A model generated the notes under the pieces. That model was not told the DNA's origin, made no database searches, and saw only the letters and a program-made list of their open reading frames with translations. Positions 50,901 to 59,000 of a stretch of DNA of 64,000 bases are shown here, piece after piece. This DNA comes from Pseudonocardia sp. DSM 110487 (lineage in GTDB: Bacteria; Actinomycetota; Actinomycetes; Mycobacteriales; Pseudonocardiaceae): contig NZ_CP080521.1 of the NCBI RefSeq assembly GCF_019468565.1, positions 6,572,001 through 6,636,000 on the forward strand, given 5' to 3'. The translations under genes were made by a program, and so were the position numbers. Position 1 is the stretch's first letter. Every line of letters starts with the position of its first letter.

Positions 50901-51598
50901 GAGTCCTCCTCGCCGCCGGCGCTCGCGTCCGCGGCCACCGTCCCTCCGGCGGCCAGCACCGTCGCGACCAGCGCGTCGGCCCCGCCCAGCAGCCCCATCA
51001 GCTCCGGCTGGGCTCCCCGCAGGGAGCCGCAGAACACCGGCAACGCGTTCGCCCCGCGCGCCTCGATCGCGTCGCACAGGACGTCGACGAACGCGGTGTT
51101 GCCACTCGTCTCGTGGGCCCGGTAGAAGACCACGCCGACGGTCGGCTTCGCCGGGTCCTGCGCCCGGTCGCCGTGCACGCCGAACTCGGGCATGGCCTCC
51201 GGCGGCTCGAAGCCCTCGCCGGTGAGCAGCACGGTGTCGGAGAGGAAGCGGTGCAGCTCGCGCAGGTTGGCGGTGCCGCCTGCGGCGAGGTAGGCGAGCG
51301 CCTCGGACGCAACGCCTGCCGGCACGGTGGACGCGGCCATCAGCTCGGCGTCCGGCGCGGCCTCCCCGCCCAGCAGCACGACCGGCAGCCCCGAGGCCGC
51401 CAGCGCGTCGACCCCCTCCGGCCAGGCCCGGCGCCCGCCGAGGAGCCGCAGCACGACGACGGCGACGCCGTCGAGCAGCGGAGGCAGCCCGTCGGGATCG
51501 ACGCGGGCCGGGTTGGCGGTGCGGTAGAGCGCCCCCGAGCTGCGGGCGGCCAGCAGCTCCGTGTCGGCGGTGGAGAGCAGCAGCACGGGCTGCGTCAT
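47921..51598 (-). CDS. cobN: Cobaltochelatase large subunit CobN
   Basis: The 1225-residue protein matches CobN in length and in landmarks. These are VGVVFYRAHETSGNTAFVD, KVAVVLSSYPTKHSRVGNAVGLDTPAS, DAVIHLGKHGTLEWLPGKG (the histidine-rich motif) and, near the C-terminus, NPKWIAAMQRHGYKGAFELA and WALRGITERLLEAA. CobN inserts cobalt into the corrin ring with CobS/CobT- or ChlI/D-like ATPase partners, which are not in this window. It is the first gene after the cobalamin riboswitch and starts behind GGGAGGAACG. Confidence 0.93.
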   Translation of the reverse strand: MTQPVLLLSTADTELLAARSSGALYRTANPARVDPDGLPPLLDGVAVVVLRLLGGRRAWPEGVDALAASGLPVVLLGGEAAPDAELMAASTVPAGVASEALAYLAAGGTANLRELHRFLSDTVLLTGEGFEPPEAMPEFGVHGDRAQDPAKPTVGVVFYRAHETSGNTAFVDVLCDAIEARGANALPVFCGSLRGAQPELMGLLGGADALVATVLAAGGTVAADASAGGEEDSWDAGALATLDVPVLQGLCLTTSRATWAESDAALSPMDAAMQVAIPEFDGRLITVPFSFKETEPGDDIPVYRADPERAARLAGLAVRHARLHATPVAARKVAVVLSSYPTKHSRVGNAVGLDTPASAVVLLRALRHAGYQVGDFPEDSDELIHSLIAAGGHDVEWLTEEQLAAAPARVRLSDYRRWFDALPSALTDGMREHWGEPPGSLYVDRDEIVLASLRFGNVVLMIQPPRGFGENPVAIYHDPALPPSHHYLAAYRWLDEEFGADAVIHLGKHGTLEWLPGKGLGLAAEDAPDAVLGELPLVYPFIVNDPGEGTQAKRRGHAVVVDHLVPPMARADTYGEMAKLEQLLDEYATVQAMDPAKLPALRTQIWEVVTAAQLHHDLHVDAVPGEESFDDFVLHIDGYLCEVKDVQIRDGLHILGGPPRDEAQVNLVLSILRASQVWGGKQALPGLRAALATWADLDEQALLAAPGERPETRDDSDERAVRRMGQLLAVAPGPAVTGADLVDVLEGVARALVVGLQERGWVEPAAVCADLLGEEIPSVVAVLDFGCREVVPRLERTTDEVTAVLHALDGGYVPAGPSGSPTRGLVNVLPTGRNFYSVDPKAIPSRSAWEIGSALAESLVARHIADTGTYPSSVGLTVWGTSAMRTQGDDLAEILALIGCRPVWDDASRRVTGFEVVPLEELGRPRIDVTVRISGFFRDAFPHVITLLDDAIRAVAELDEPAEQNYLRAHVEEDTGRHGDRRRATSRIFGSKPGAYGAGLLPLIDARNWRSDADLAEVYAVWGGYAYGRGLDGREARSDMEQSFRRIAVAAKNQDTREHDIVDSDDYFQYHGGMVAMVRALTGRSPAAYVGDSAVPQAVKTRTLAEETKRVFRARVVNPKWIAAMQRHGYKGAFELAATVDYLFGYDATAGVVDDWMYGQLAESYVFDETNRAFMEKSNPWALRGITERLLEAADRGMWAKPDDAVLDRLRQTYLDLEGDLEGQQ

Positions 51599-51639
51599 CA
51601 GCGTTCCTCCCGAGGGTCCGCGCCCTCTGCTCGGCGGAG

Positions 51640-51765
51640 TCGTGACGGCGGCGAGTGTCTGGCTCCCGGGGACATGCCCCGGTGACAGTGGCGGGACCGC
51701 GCCGGACTCGCACCGGCTTCCTGCACTGCCGTCGTGCAGAACTGGAACACACGGCGGGTCCGCCG
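51640..51765 (-). promoter_or_regulatory. Cobalamin (AdoCbl) riboswitch upstream of cobN
   Basis: Read on the minus strand, the leader carries the conserved cobalamin-riboswitch blocks in order: GGAAGCCGGTG (51711-51721), the B12 box GCCACTG (51686-51692) and GAGCCAGACACTC (51653-51665). A GAGGG-N6-CCCTC hairpin at 51612-51627 lies between the aptamer and the ribosome binding site of cobN, and could be the expression platform. High cobalamin should switch off the cobN-cobI-bluB/cobT operon. Confidence 0.92.
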
Positions 51766-51862
51766 GTCAACGCGTCGTGAGGATGCCGACCCTTCGTTCG
51801 GCGGTTCTCCTCCCGCAGGCCGCCGTTCACGATCGCCCCACAGGCTGAGCCGGGGGTGGGGC

Positions 51863-53410
51863 GTGGGGGATCTCAGCAGGCGGCATTTCCTCGGGGCAGC
51901 GGTCCTGCTCGGGGCGAGCGCGAGCCCGGCGTGGGCGGCGCCGCGGTTCCCCGCCGACCCGTTCCGGCTCGGCGTCGCGTCCGGCGACCCGCGCCCCGAC
52001 GGCGTGGTGCTCTGGACACGGCTGGCCCCCGACCCGCTCGCCGTCGACGGCCGCGGCGGGATGCCGGACCGGACGGTGCAGGTGGGCTGGCAGGTGGCCG
52101 AGGACGAGGGCTTCACCCGGGTTGCGCAACAGGGAGACGTCTCGGCCACACCGGAGCTGGGGCACTCGGTGCACGTCGAGGTCGCCGGGCTGCGGCCAGG
52201 GTGGCAGTACCACTACCGCTTCCGCGTGGGAGGCGACATCAGCCCGGTGGGCCGGACCCGCACCGCACCCGGCTCCCCGGTCGACGAGCTGGCGTTCGCG
52301 TTCGCCTCCTGCCAGTGCTGGTACGAGGGCTTCTACACCGCCTACCGGCACATGGCCGCCGAGGACCTCGACTTCGTGGTGCACCTCGGCGACTACCTCT
52401 ACGAGTACGGCGTCGGCGAGAACGCGGGCGTGCGGAACATGCGGCTCGACGCGTCGTTCCAGCGCGAGACGGTGTCGTTGCCCGAGTACCGCAACCGCTA
52501 CGCCCTCACCAAGCTCGACGCCGACCTGCAGGCCGCCCACGCCGCGTGCGCCTGGATCCAGACCTGGGACGACCACGAGGTCGAGAACAACTGGGCAGGC
52601 GAGCTGGCCGAGCCCGACCGCGACGGCCTCCCCGACGGCGACCGGGCGTCCTTCAGGACGCGCAAGGCCGCGGCGTTCCAGGCCCACTACGAGCACACGC
52701 CGCTGCGGCTGTCGCAACGCCCGTCGGAAGCGACCAGCGAGCTCTACCGGAGGCTCGGCTTCGGCGGCCTGCTGGACCTGCACGTGCTCGACACCCGCTC
52801 GTTCCGTTCCGACCAGGTGTCCGACACCACCACCGACGAACGCCACGATCCGGCTCGGACGATGCTCGGTGAAACGCAGGAGCGGTGGCTGCTCGACGGC
52901 GCCGCCGGGTCCCGCGCGGTGTGGAACGTCCTCGCCAACCAGGTCCTGATCGCCCAGGCCAACCGTTCCCCCGCCGGGAAGCGGTTCGGAAACGACTCAT
53001 GGGACGGCTACACCGCCGCCCGCGGCCGCCTACTGGGCGGCATGCACGAGCGCGGCGTCGCCAACCCGGTCGTCCTCACGGGCGACATCCACCGCAGCGT
53101 CGTGTGCGACCTGAAGCTCGACTTCGACGACGAGCGCTCCGCGACGGTCGGCACCGAGTTCGCCGGTACCTCGATCTCCTCCGCGGGGGACGGCGAGCCG
53201 ATCGACCAGCTGGGCCGCGACTGGCTCGCCGCCAACCCGCACATGCGGTTCCACAACTCCCAACGCGGCTACGTCAGCTGCCGGGTCACGCCGCGGGCAT
53301 GGCGGAGCGACTTCCGGGTCGTCCCGTACGTGACCAGGCCGGACGCGCCGGTCGAGACGGCGGGCAGCTTCGTCGTCGAGGCGGGGCGACCGGGCGCGTC
53401 ACCCGCCTGA
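51863..53410 (+). CDS. phoD: Tat-exported alkaline phosphatase D
   Basis: About 515 residues from GTG 51863. The start is chosen because it puts the twin-arginine signal LSRRHFLGAAVLLGASASPAWA right at the N-terminus, and upstream codons overlap the antisense riboswitch. The mature part begins FRLGVASGDPRPDGVVLWTRLAP and has AFASCQCWYEGFYTAYRHMA, LDFVVHLGDYLYEYG and TWDDHEVENNW. LTGDIHRSVVCDLK follows, a complete PhoD metal-binding set. PhoD enzymes are calcium/iron phosphodiesterases that release phosphate outside the cell. Confidence 0.92.
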   Translation: MGDLSRRHFLGAAVLLGASASPAWAAPRFPADPFRLGVASGDPRPDGVVLWTRLAPDPLAVDGRGGMPDRTVQVGWQVAEDEGFTRVAQQGDVSATPELGHSVHVEVAGLRPGWQYHYRFRVGGDISPVGRTRTAPGSPVDELAFAFASCQCWYEGFYTAYRHMAAEDLDFVVHLGDYLYEYGVGENAGVRNMRLDASFQRETVSLPEYRNRYALTKLDADLQAAHAACAWIQTWDDHEVENNWAGELAEPDRDGLPDGDRASFRTRKAAAFQAHYEHTPLRLSQRPSEATSELYRRLGFGGLLDLHVLDTRSFRSDQVSDTTTDERHDPARTMLGETQERWLLDGAAGSRAVWNVLANQVLIAQANRSPAGKRFGNDSWDGYTAARGRLLGGMHERGVANPVVLTGDIHRSVVCDLKLDFDDERSATVGTEFAGTSISSAGDGEPIDQLGRDWLAANPHMRFHNSQRGYVSCRVTPRAWRSDFRVVPYVTRPDAPVETAGSFVVEAGRPGASPA

Positions 53411-53429
53411 CCCCGGCGGTGGGGGCACA

Positions 53430-53495
53430 CAATCCCGCGAGTCGGGGTCTCCGTGCGCGCGAGTCGGGGTCTCCGTGTGCACGCGAGCCGCGCGT
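53430..53495. repeat. 22-bp-period intergenic repeat (CGCGAGTCGGGGTCTCCGTG)
   Basis: The 20-base unit at 53436-53455 recurs exactly at 53458-53477, and a shortened CGCGAG unit follows at 53482. The unit shares CGCGAGTCG-GGTCTC with the block at 17385-17426 and has the same 22-base period. It sits downstream of phoD and upstream of the MMPL gene. Confidence 0.65.
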
Positions 53496-53593
53496 GGACG
53501 GGTGGGGTTTTCCTCACCCCGGCGTGACCGGCGTACTCCAATGACCCGGGGCCGCAGGAGCGGGACGCTCCATCCGTGATCAGGAGCGAGCCG

Positions 53594-55690
53594 GTGGGGG
53601 TAGTGCGGGTGGCGGTGTGGAGCGCGCGCCACCCGTGGTGGGCGATCGCGGGCTGGGTCGGGTTCCTCCTGCTCTGCGTGGGCGCGGGGGCGGCCACCGG
53701 CACGAACCGCGGCTCGCTCGCCGACTTCCGGGTCGGGGAGGCCGGTCGCGCCGAGGCCATCGCCGAGGAGGGCGGGCTCACCCCGCCGCTCGTGGAGCAG
53801 GTGCTGATCACCGGACCGTCCGGCGCCCTCGATCCGGCCGCCTGGGAGGTGGCGGCCCGGATGCGGCCGTTGCCCGAGGTCGCGGCCGTCGGCGAGCCCG
53901 TTCGGTCGGCGGACGGCGGCGCGGTGCGCGTTCCCGTCACGATGGCGGGCGACCCGGACACGGCACGGCGAGCGGTGGGCGCGCTCGAAGCGCAGACGGC
54001 CGCGGTCCAGCTCGCGCACCCCGACTTGCGGGTCGCCCAGACCGGCAGCGCGTCGAGGTCCGCGGGGGTGAACGAGAACCTCGGCCATGACCTCTCCCGC
54101 ACCGAGATGATCAGCCTCCCGGTGACGTTCGTGATCCTCTTCCTCGTGTTCGGCGCCGTGCTCGCCGCGGCGGTTCCGGTGCTGCTGGCCGTGTCGGCGT
54201 TCGTGGGCTCCGTCGGTCTGTACGCGGTGGCGTCATGGGCGTTCCCGGACGCGGGCGGTGCGGCCGTCAGCGTGGTGTTCCTGCTCGGCATGGCCGTCGG
54301 CGTCGACTACACGCTGTTCTACGTCAAGCGGGTGCGCGAAGAGCAGGCGCGTGTCGGCGGGATCTCCCCCACCGCCGCCGTCGAGGCCGCCGCCGCCACG
54401 TCCGGCCGGGCGGTCGTGACGTCGGGGATCGCGGTCATCGCCTCGCTCTCCGCCCTCTACGTCGTCGACGACGTGATCTTCTCCTCGATCGCCACCGGCG
54501 CGATCCTCGTCGTCGCCGTCGCGGTCGCCAGCTCGCTCACCGTGCTGCCCGCGCTGCTCGTCGTGCTCGCCAGGTGGATGCGGCCGCGCCACAGGCATGC
54601 CCGGGGCTCGGAGGGCAGGTGGGCCGCGGTGCTCCAGCCCGCGCTGCGCCGTCCCGGCATGACGCTGGTGGCCGGGCTGGTGTGCGTCGCGGCGGTGGCG
54701 CTGCCGGCCATCGGCATGCGGCTGGGCACGGAGGGAGCGGGGACGTTCCCCCGCGGCATCCCCGCCGTCGAGACCTATCACCGGCTCGTCGCGGCGTTCC
54801 CGGACGCCGGTCCCGCGCACGTCGTGGTCGTGCGCGCGAGCACGGGCGCCGACGTCCCGGCCGCACTCGCCACGCTCGCCGCCGGTGCCGAGGACCGGTC
54901 GACCCCGGAGATCCGCGCGAGCGCCGACGGGACGACCTGGACCGTCCGGCTGCCCGTCCCGCACGCCGAGAACTCACCCGCGGCACTCGCGTCGCTGGAG
55001 CGCCTGCGCGGGGTGCTCCTCCCCGCGACCCTCGCCCTGCCGGGCGTCGAGTACGCGGTGACCGGCGAGGTGGCGCGCGGAGTCGACTACGCGGCGCACC
55101 AGAACGCGCGCATCCCATGGGTCGCCGGGCTGGTGTCGATCGCGACGTTCGTCGTGATGCTGGTGGCGTTCGGCTCGGTGCCGCTCGCCCTGGTGGGGGT
55201 GGCTGTCAACCTCGCCGCCGTGGCCGTGTCGTGGGGCGTGCTCACGCTGGTGTTCCAGGGCACGTGGGCCGAGAACCTGCTGGGCTTCACGTCCACCGGG
55301 TTCGTCGGTTCCCGGATGCCGATGATGATCTTCGCGATCCTGGCCGGCCTCTCCACCGACTACCAGATCTTCGTGGTGAGCCGGATCCGCGAGGCCGTGC
55401 TCCGCGGCGTGCCGACCCGGCAGGCCGTTCGCGACGGGATCATCGGCTCCGCGAGCGTCGTCACCAGCGCGGCCGTGATCATGCTGTCGGTGTTCGCGAG
55501 CTTCCTGTTCATCGACCGGATCGAGCTGAAGCAGGCCGCCGTCGGGCTGTCGGTCGCCGTGCTGTTCGACGCGATCGTGCTGCGGATCCTGATCCTGCCG
55601 TCGGTGATGACCCTGCTCGGCGAGCGCACCTGGTGGCCGATGCGCCCGGTCCACCGGCACGCGGACTCCCCGGTCCCCGCGCCCGTCTGA
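53594..55690 (+). CDS. MMPL/RND-family membrane transporter
   Basis: A transporter of about 698 residues with two repeats, each of six helices. It carries the conserved Asp-Tyr pairs in LGMAVGVDYTLFYVKRVREE and ILAGLSTDYQIFVVSRIRE, where proton relay is expected. The N-terminal helix WWAIAGWVGFLLLCVGAG and a soluble loop with GEAGRAEAIAEEGG follow the MMPL pattern. GTG 53594 is preferred because AGGAG lies seven bases upstream; an in-frame GTG at 53576 is possible. MMPL proteins export lipids or complex metabolites; the cargo is unknown. Confidence 0.88.
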   Translation: MGVVRVAVWSARHPWWAIAGWVGFLLLCVGAGAATGTNRGSLADFRVGEAGRAEAIAEEGGLTPPLVEQVLITGPSGALDPAAWEVAARMRPLPEVAAVGEPVRSADGGAVRVPVTMAGDPDTARRAVGALEAQTAAVQLAHPDLRVAQTGSASRSAGVNENLGHDLSRTEMISLPVTFVILFLVFGAVLAAAVPVLLAVSAFVGSVGLYAVASWAFPDAGGAAVSVVFLLGMAVGVDYTLFYVKRVREEQARVGGISPTAAVEAAAATSGRAVVTSGIAVIASLSALYVVDDVIFSSIATGAILVVAVAVASSLTVLPALLVVLARWMRPRHRHARGSEGRWAAVLQPALRRPGMTLVAGLVCVAAVALPAIGMRLGTEGAGTFPRGIPAVETYHRLVAAFPDAGPAHVVVVRASTGADVPAALATLAAGAEDRSTPEIRASADGTTWTVRLPVPHAENSPAALASLERLRGVLLPATLALPGVEYAVTGEVARGVDYAAHQNARIPWVAGLVSIATFVVMLVAFGSVPLALVGVAVNLAAVAVSWGVLTLVFQGTWAENLLGFTSTGFVGSRMPMMIFAILAGLSTDYQIFVVSRIREAVLRGVPTRQAVRDGIIGSASVVTSAAVIMLSVFASFLFIDRIELKQAAVGLSVAVLFDAIVLRILILPSVMTLLGERTWWPMRPVHRHADSPVPAPV

Positions 55691-55695
55691 CTATC

Positions 55696-56514
55696 ATGTG
55701 CGCGATGCGCACAGAGGACGCCCCGAGTCACAGTCGGAACGGCCACGGCCCTCATTTCGTGCAGTCCGTCGCCCGTGCGCTGGCAGTACTCCGGTCGTTC
55801 TCCGGCGAGCGGCCGAGGCAGTCGCTCTCGGACGTGGCGAAGGCGACCGGCCTCGACCGCGCGACCGCGCGCCGGCTGCTGCTCACGCTGGCCGACCTTG
55901 GGTACGTGGCGAGCGACGGACGCACGTTCGAGCTGACCCCGCGCATCCTCGAGCTCGGCTACGCGTACCTGTCCGGCATGTCGCTGCCCGAGATCGCCAC
56001 GCCACACCTGCAGAAGCTCGCCTCGGAGCTCAACGAGACGGCGGCGCTGGCCGTGCTGGACGGCGACGACATCGTCTACGTGGCGCTCGTCCCCAGCGCC
56101 CGACTCGCCGCCGTGAAGATCAACATCGGCACCCGGTTCGACGCGTACGCCACCTCGATGGGACGGGTCCTCCTGGCGGGCCTGCCCCAGCCCGAGCTCG
56201 ACCGTTACCTCGACCGGCTGCACCTCACCACGCGCACCGAACGGACCGTCCGCACGGTGGAGCAGCTGCGGCGCGAGATCGAGAAGGTGCGTTCCCAGGG
56301 CTGGGCACTGGTCGACTCGGAGCTGGAGGAAGGGCTGCGGGGCGCGGCCGCCCCGGTGCGCGACCGGGCGGGACGCGCGATCGCGGCCGCGAACGTGTCG
56401 GTGCACGCGGGGCGCACCACGCCCGAGCTGGTGGAGCGCGACCACGTGCCGGCGATCCTGCGCACGGCCCGGCTCATCGAGGCCGACCTGGTAGGCAACG
56501 CCTTCCACCACTAG
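55696..56514 (+). CDS. IclR-family transcriptional regulator
   Basis: A 272-residue IclR protein. The HTH reads QSVARALAVLRSFSGERP, LSDVAKATGLDRATARRLL and TLADLGYVA. The effector domain has SLPEIATPHLQKLASELNETA and LVDSELEEGLRGAAAPVRDRAG. ATG 55696 and ATG 55705 are both possible, and a palindrome covers both. Related TGCGCACA elements stand before the adjacent alcohol dehydrogenase and the transporter operon, so this is probably their local repressor. It is convergent with the dehydrogenase, with a four-base overlap. Confidence 0.9.
   Translation: MCAMRTEDAPSHSRNGHGPHFVQSVARALAVLRSFSGERPRQSLSDVAKATGLDRATARRLLLTLADLGYVASDGRTFELTPRILELGYAYLSGMSLPEIATPHLQKLASELNETAALAVLDGDDIVYVALVPSARLAAVKINIGTRFDAYATSMGRVLLAGLPQPELDRYLDRLHLTTRTERTVRTVEQLRREIEKVRSQGWALVDSELEEGLRGAAAPVRDRAGRAIAAANVSVHAGRTTPELVERDHVPAILRTARLIEADLVGNAFHH
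55697..55713. promoter_or_regulatory. Palindrome TGTGCGC-GAT-GCGCACA at the iclR start
   Basis: Perfect 7-base arms lie over the first codons of the IclR gene. The half-site TGCGCACA is the same as in the operators at 57496 and 57609, though the halves face the other way. Autoregulation is likely. Confidence 0.65.
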
Positions 56515-57476
56515 CTGACGCGGATCCAGACCTTCCCCGGAACCGACCGCACCGACTCGAACGCCTCCCCCGCCTTCTCCAGGGCGAACTCGGCCTGCAG
56601 CACGCGGTGCGGGGCGACGTCGGCGCGTTCGAGGACCTCCACCGTGCCGGCGAAGTCGCGGGGGTGGTCGTAGATCAGCGAGCCGACGATCCGCAGCTGC
56701 CGGTAGACGATCGTCCAGCTGCTCAGATCGAGGGTTTGCCGGTTCATCCCGATCAGCACCGCGGTGCCGCCGGTGGCGAGCCGCTCGAGCGCGGGCGGGA
56801 GCGCGGCGGGCACGCCCGACGTCTCGAACACGAAGTCGACGGCGGCAGAGCCCGCGGGCTTCGCGCCGAGTGCGTGGGCGAGCTCGCGGCGCCCCTCGTG
56901 GGGTTCGACCACCTCGGGCACCGCCCCCATCGCGAGCAGCGCGACACAGAGGAAGAGGCCTTGCGAACCGGCCCCGACCACCAGGCAGGTATCGCCGGGT
57001 GCGATGCCGGACCGGCGGATCGCGGCCCGCGCGACGGTGAGCGGCTCGGCGCCCACGAGATCGTCGATCCGGACGTGACCGGCCACCGGGAACGCGAACT
57101 CCGCGGGCACGGCGACGCGCTCCGCGAGCAGGCCCGGCGTGTTCATCCCGAGGATGACGCGGTTCGGGCAGGCCGAGGTGAATCCGGCGAGGCACGCGGC
57201 ACAGCGCAGGCAGCAGTAGTTCGGCTCGATGGCCACCCGCTGACCGGGTCGCCGGTCGCGCACGTCGCGGCCGACGTCGACGATCTCGCCGACGCCCTCG
57301 TGGCCGAGCACCCACGGCGTGTGTGGCACCGGCCGGGTGCCGGCGTAGACGCCCAGGTCGGAGCCGCACAACCCGACACCCATGACGCGCACGAGCACGT
57401 CACCGGGCCCGCATTCGGGCTCGGGGAGGTCGACGATCTCGAGCTCGCTCGGTCGTACCAGCGCCGCTGCCTTCAC
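56511..57476 (-). CDS. Zinc-dependent medium-chain alcohol/polyol dehydrogenase
   Basis: A 321-residue MDR protein from GTG 57476 with GGGAG upstream. It shows the catalytic-zinc segment GVGLCGSDLGVYAG and GHEGVGEIVDVG. The structural-zinc cysteines are in NYCCLRCAACLAGFTSACPN, and the cofactor loop is CLVVGAGSQGLFLCVALLA. The C-terminus QLRIVGSLIYDHPRDF is typical of sorbitol/threonine-dehydrogenase-like enzymes. The operator upstream matches that of the transporter operon, so it probably oxidises the same imported sugar or polyol. Confidence 0.88.
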   Translation of the reverse strand: MKAAALVRPSELEIVDLPEPECGPGDVLVRVMGVGLCGSDLGVYAGTRPVPHTPWVLGHEGVGEIVDVGRDVRDRRPGQRVAIEPNYCCLRCAACLAGFTSACPNRVILGMNTPGLLAERVAVPAEFAFPVAGHVRIDDLVGAEPLTVARAAIRRSGIAPGDTCLVVGAGSQGLFLCVALLAMGAVPEVVEPHEGRRELAHALGAKPAGSAAVDFVFETSGVPAALPPALERLATGGTAVLIGMNRQTLDLSSWTIVYRQLRIVGSLIYDHPRDFAGTVEVLERADVAPHRVLQAEFALEKAGEAFESVRSVPGKVWIRVS

Positions 57477-57495
57477 GTGGACTCCCTGTTCAGGA

Positions 57496-57511
57496 TGCGC
57501 ACAGTTGCGCG
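57496..57511. promoter_or_regulatory. IclR-type operator TGCGCA-CAGT-TGCGCG before the dehydrogenase
   Basis: An imperfect palindrome lies 20 bases upstream of the dehydrogenase GTG on its promoter side. It shares GCGCACAGTTG with the perfect operator at 57609-57626. Confidence 0.6.
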
Positions 57512-57566
57512 GATACCGCCCAGAGTAGGACCCGTCTCCTGGCGCGCTCAAGTCCGCGTACGCCGC

Positions 57567-57595
57567 TTGACGGCGCCGTCGGCTGCTTCTAGCCT
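57567..57595 (+). promoter_or_regulatory. Candidate sigma-70 promoter of the transporter operon
   Basis: TTGACG (57567-57572) and TAGCCT (57590-57595) are 17 bases apart. The perfect TGCGCACA palindrome begins 13 bases after the -10 box, a position suited to repression. Confidence 0.55.
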
Positions 57596-57608
57596 CTCCC
57601 CACCCTGT

Positions 57609-57626
57609 TGCGCACAGTTGTGCGCA
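57609..57626. promoter_or_regulatory. Perfect operator TGCGCACA-GT-TGTGCGCA
   Basis: An 18-base perfect palindrome lies between the promoter and the GTG of the MHS transporter. It is the best copy of the motif shared with the IclR gene and the dehydrogenase. Confidence 0.75.
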
Positions 57627-57653
57627 TCGTGCACAGCTTCAAAGGAGAAGACC

Positions 57654-59000
57654 GTGGAACGCACCCCGAGGAAGGCCGCCGCCAGCGGGTGGGTCGGCAG
57701 CGCGCTCGAGTACTACGACTTCTTCATCTACGCGCAGGCCGCCGCCCTCGTGTTCCCGGCGATCTTCTTCCCGCAGGGCAACCCGACGGTCGGCGTCGTT
57801 GCCTCCCTCGCGACGTTCGGCGTCGGGTACGTGGCCCGCCCGCTCGGCGCGTTCGTGCTGGGTCAGTGGGGCGACAAGCACGGCCGCAAGAACGTCCTCG
57901 TGCTGTGCATGCTGATGATGGGCATCTCGACGTTCCTCGTGGCGCTCCTGCCCACCTACGAGTCGGTCGGCGTGCTCGCCCCGACGCTGCTGGTGATCCT
58001 GCGCCTCATCCAGGGCTTCGCCGTCGGCGGCGAGATCTCGGGAGCCAGCGCCATGATCGTCGAGCACGCGCCGTTCGGACGCCGCGGCTTCTACGCGAGC
58101 TTCACGCTCCAGGGCGTGCAGGCGGGGCAGATCCTCGCGGCCGCGGTGTTCCTGCCGATGTCGGCGTTCCTGCCCGACGAGGCGTTCCAGTCCTGGGGCT
58201 GGCGGGTGCCGTTCCTGCTCAGCGCGCTGGTGGTGGTCGCTGGCTACGTCATCCGCCGCCGCGTCGACGAGACGCCGGCATTCCGCGAGGAGCAGGAGCA
58301 GAACGCCGTGCCGAAGGCGCCGATCGTGCAGGTCGTCCGCGAGAACGGCTCCGACATGCTGCGCGTGATCGCCATGGCCCTGATGAACATCGTGCCGACC
58401 ACCGCGACGGTGTTCGGCGCCACCTACGCCACCAGCAAGGCGTACGGCCTTGGCTTCAGCCCCACGACGTACCTGTGGATCTCCGTGGTCGGCAACGTCG
58501 TCGCGGTGCTGCTGATCCCCTTCGTCGGCAACCTCAGCGACCGCATCGGGCGCCGCCCCTGCATCATCGTCGGCTCGCTGGGCTCTGGCGCGCTCTCCTT
58601 CGCGTACCTGTGGGCGGTCAGCGAGGGGAACGTCGGGCTCGCGTTCGTGCTCGCCATCCTCATGTGGGGCGTGGTGTACCAGGGCTACAACGCGATCTTC
58701 CCCGCCTTCTACCAGGAGCTCTTCCCCACCCGCACCCGCGTGACCGGCTTCGCCGTCTCCCAGAACATCGGCACGGCGATCACCGCCTTCATGCCGACGC
58801 TGTTCGCGGTCCTGGCGCCGTCCGGCTCGAACGTGCCGCTGATCGTCGGCTCGTTCACGTTCGGGTTCGCCGTGCTGGCGGCCGTCTCGGCGTGGTCGGC
58901 GCGCGAGACGTTCCGGATCCAGCTGGACGACCTGGGCGCAAAGGACGCCACGCCGGTACCGGCCGACGACTACGCCCGGCTGCGGGCCGCGTCGGTCTGA
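57654..59000 (+). CDS. MFS metabolite:H+ symporter (MHS/ShiA type)
   Basis: A 448-residue transporter from GTG 57654 with AAAGGAGAAG upstream. The N-terminal SALEYYDFFIYAQAAALVFP, the loop GQWGDKHGRKNVL and LRLIQGFAVGGEISGASAMI are classical MHS-family motifs. RIGRRPCIIVGS repeats the loop in the second half. Members import organic acids, shikimate or aromatic acids with protons. The stop overlaps the next gene (TGATG), and the operator in front ties it to the IclR regulator. Confidence 0.92.
   Translation: MERTPRKAAASGWVGSALEYYDFFIYAQAAALVFPAIFFPQGNPTVGVVASLATFGVGYVARPLGAFVLGQWGDKHGRKNVLVLCMLMMGISTFLVALLPTYESVGVLAPTLLVILRLIQGFAVGGEISGASAMIVEHAPFGRRGFYASFTLQGVQAGQILAAAVFLPMSAFLPDEAFQSWGWRVPFLLSALVVVAGYVIRRRVDETPAFREEQEQNAVPKAPIVQVVRENGSDMLRVIAMALMNIVPTTATVFGATYATSKAYGLGFSPTTYLWISVVGNVVAVLLIPFVGNLSDRIGRRPCIIVGSLGSGALSFAYLWAVSEGNVGLAFVLAILMWGVVYQGYNAIFPAFYQELFPTRTRVTGFAVSQNIGTAITAFMPTLFAVLAPSGSNVPLIVGSFTFGFAVLAAVSAWSARETFRIQLDDLGAKDATPVPADDYARLRAASV

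Noticed and set aside
51734..51862. Upstream extension of phoD to the ATG at 51734
   Set aside because: The added residues are Arg/Ser-rich, precede the Tat signal and overlap the antisense cobalamin riboswitch.
55360..57369. A 669-codon minus-strand frame
   Set aside because: It mirrors the IclR and dehydrogenase genes; the IclR HTH on the plus strand is unambiguous.
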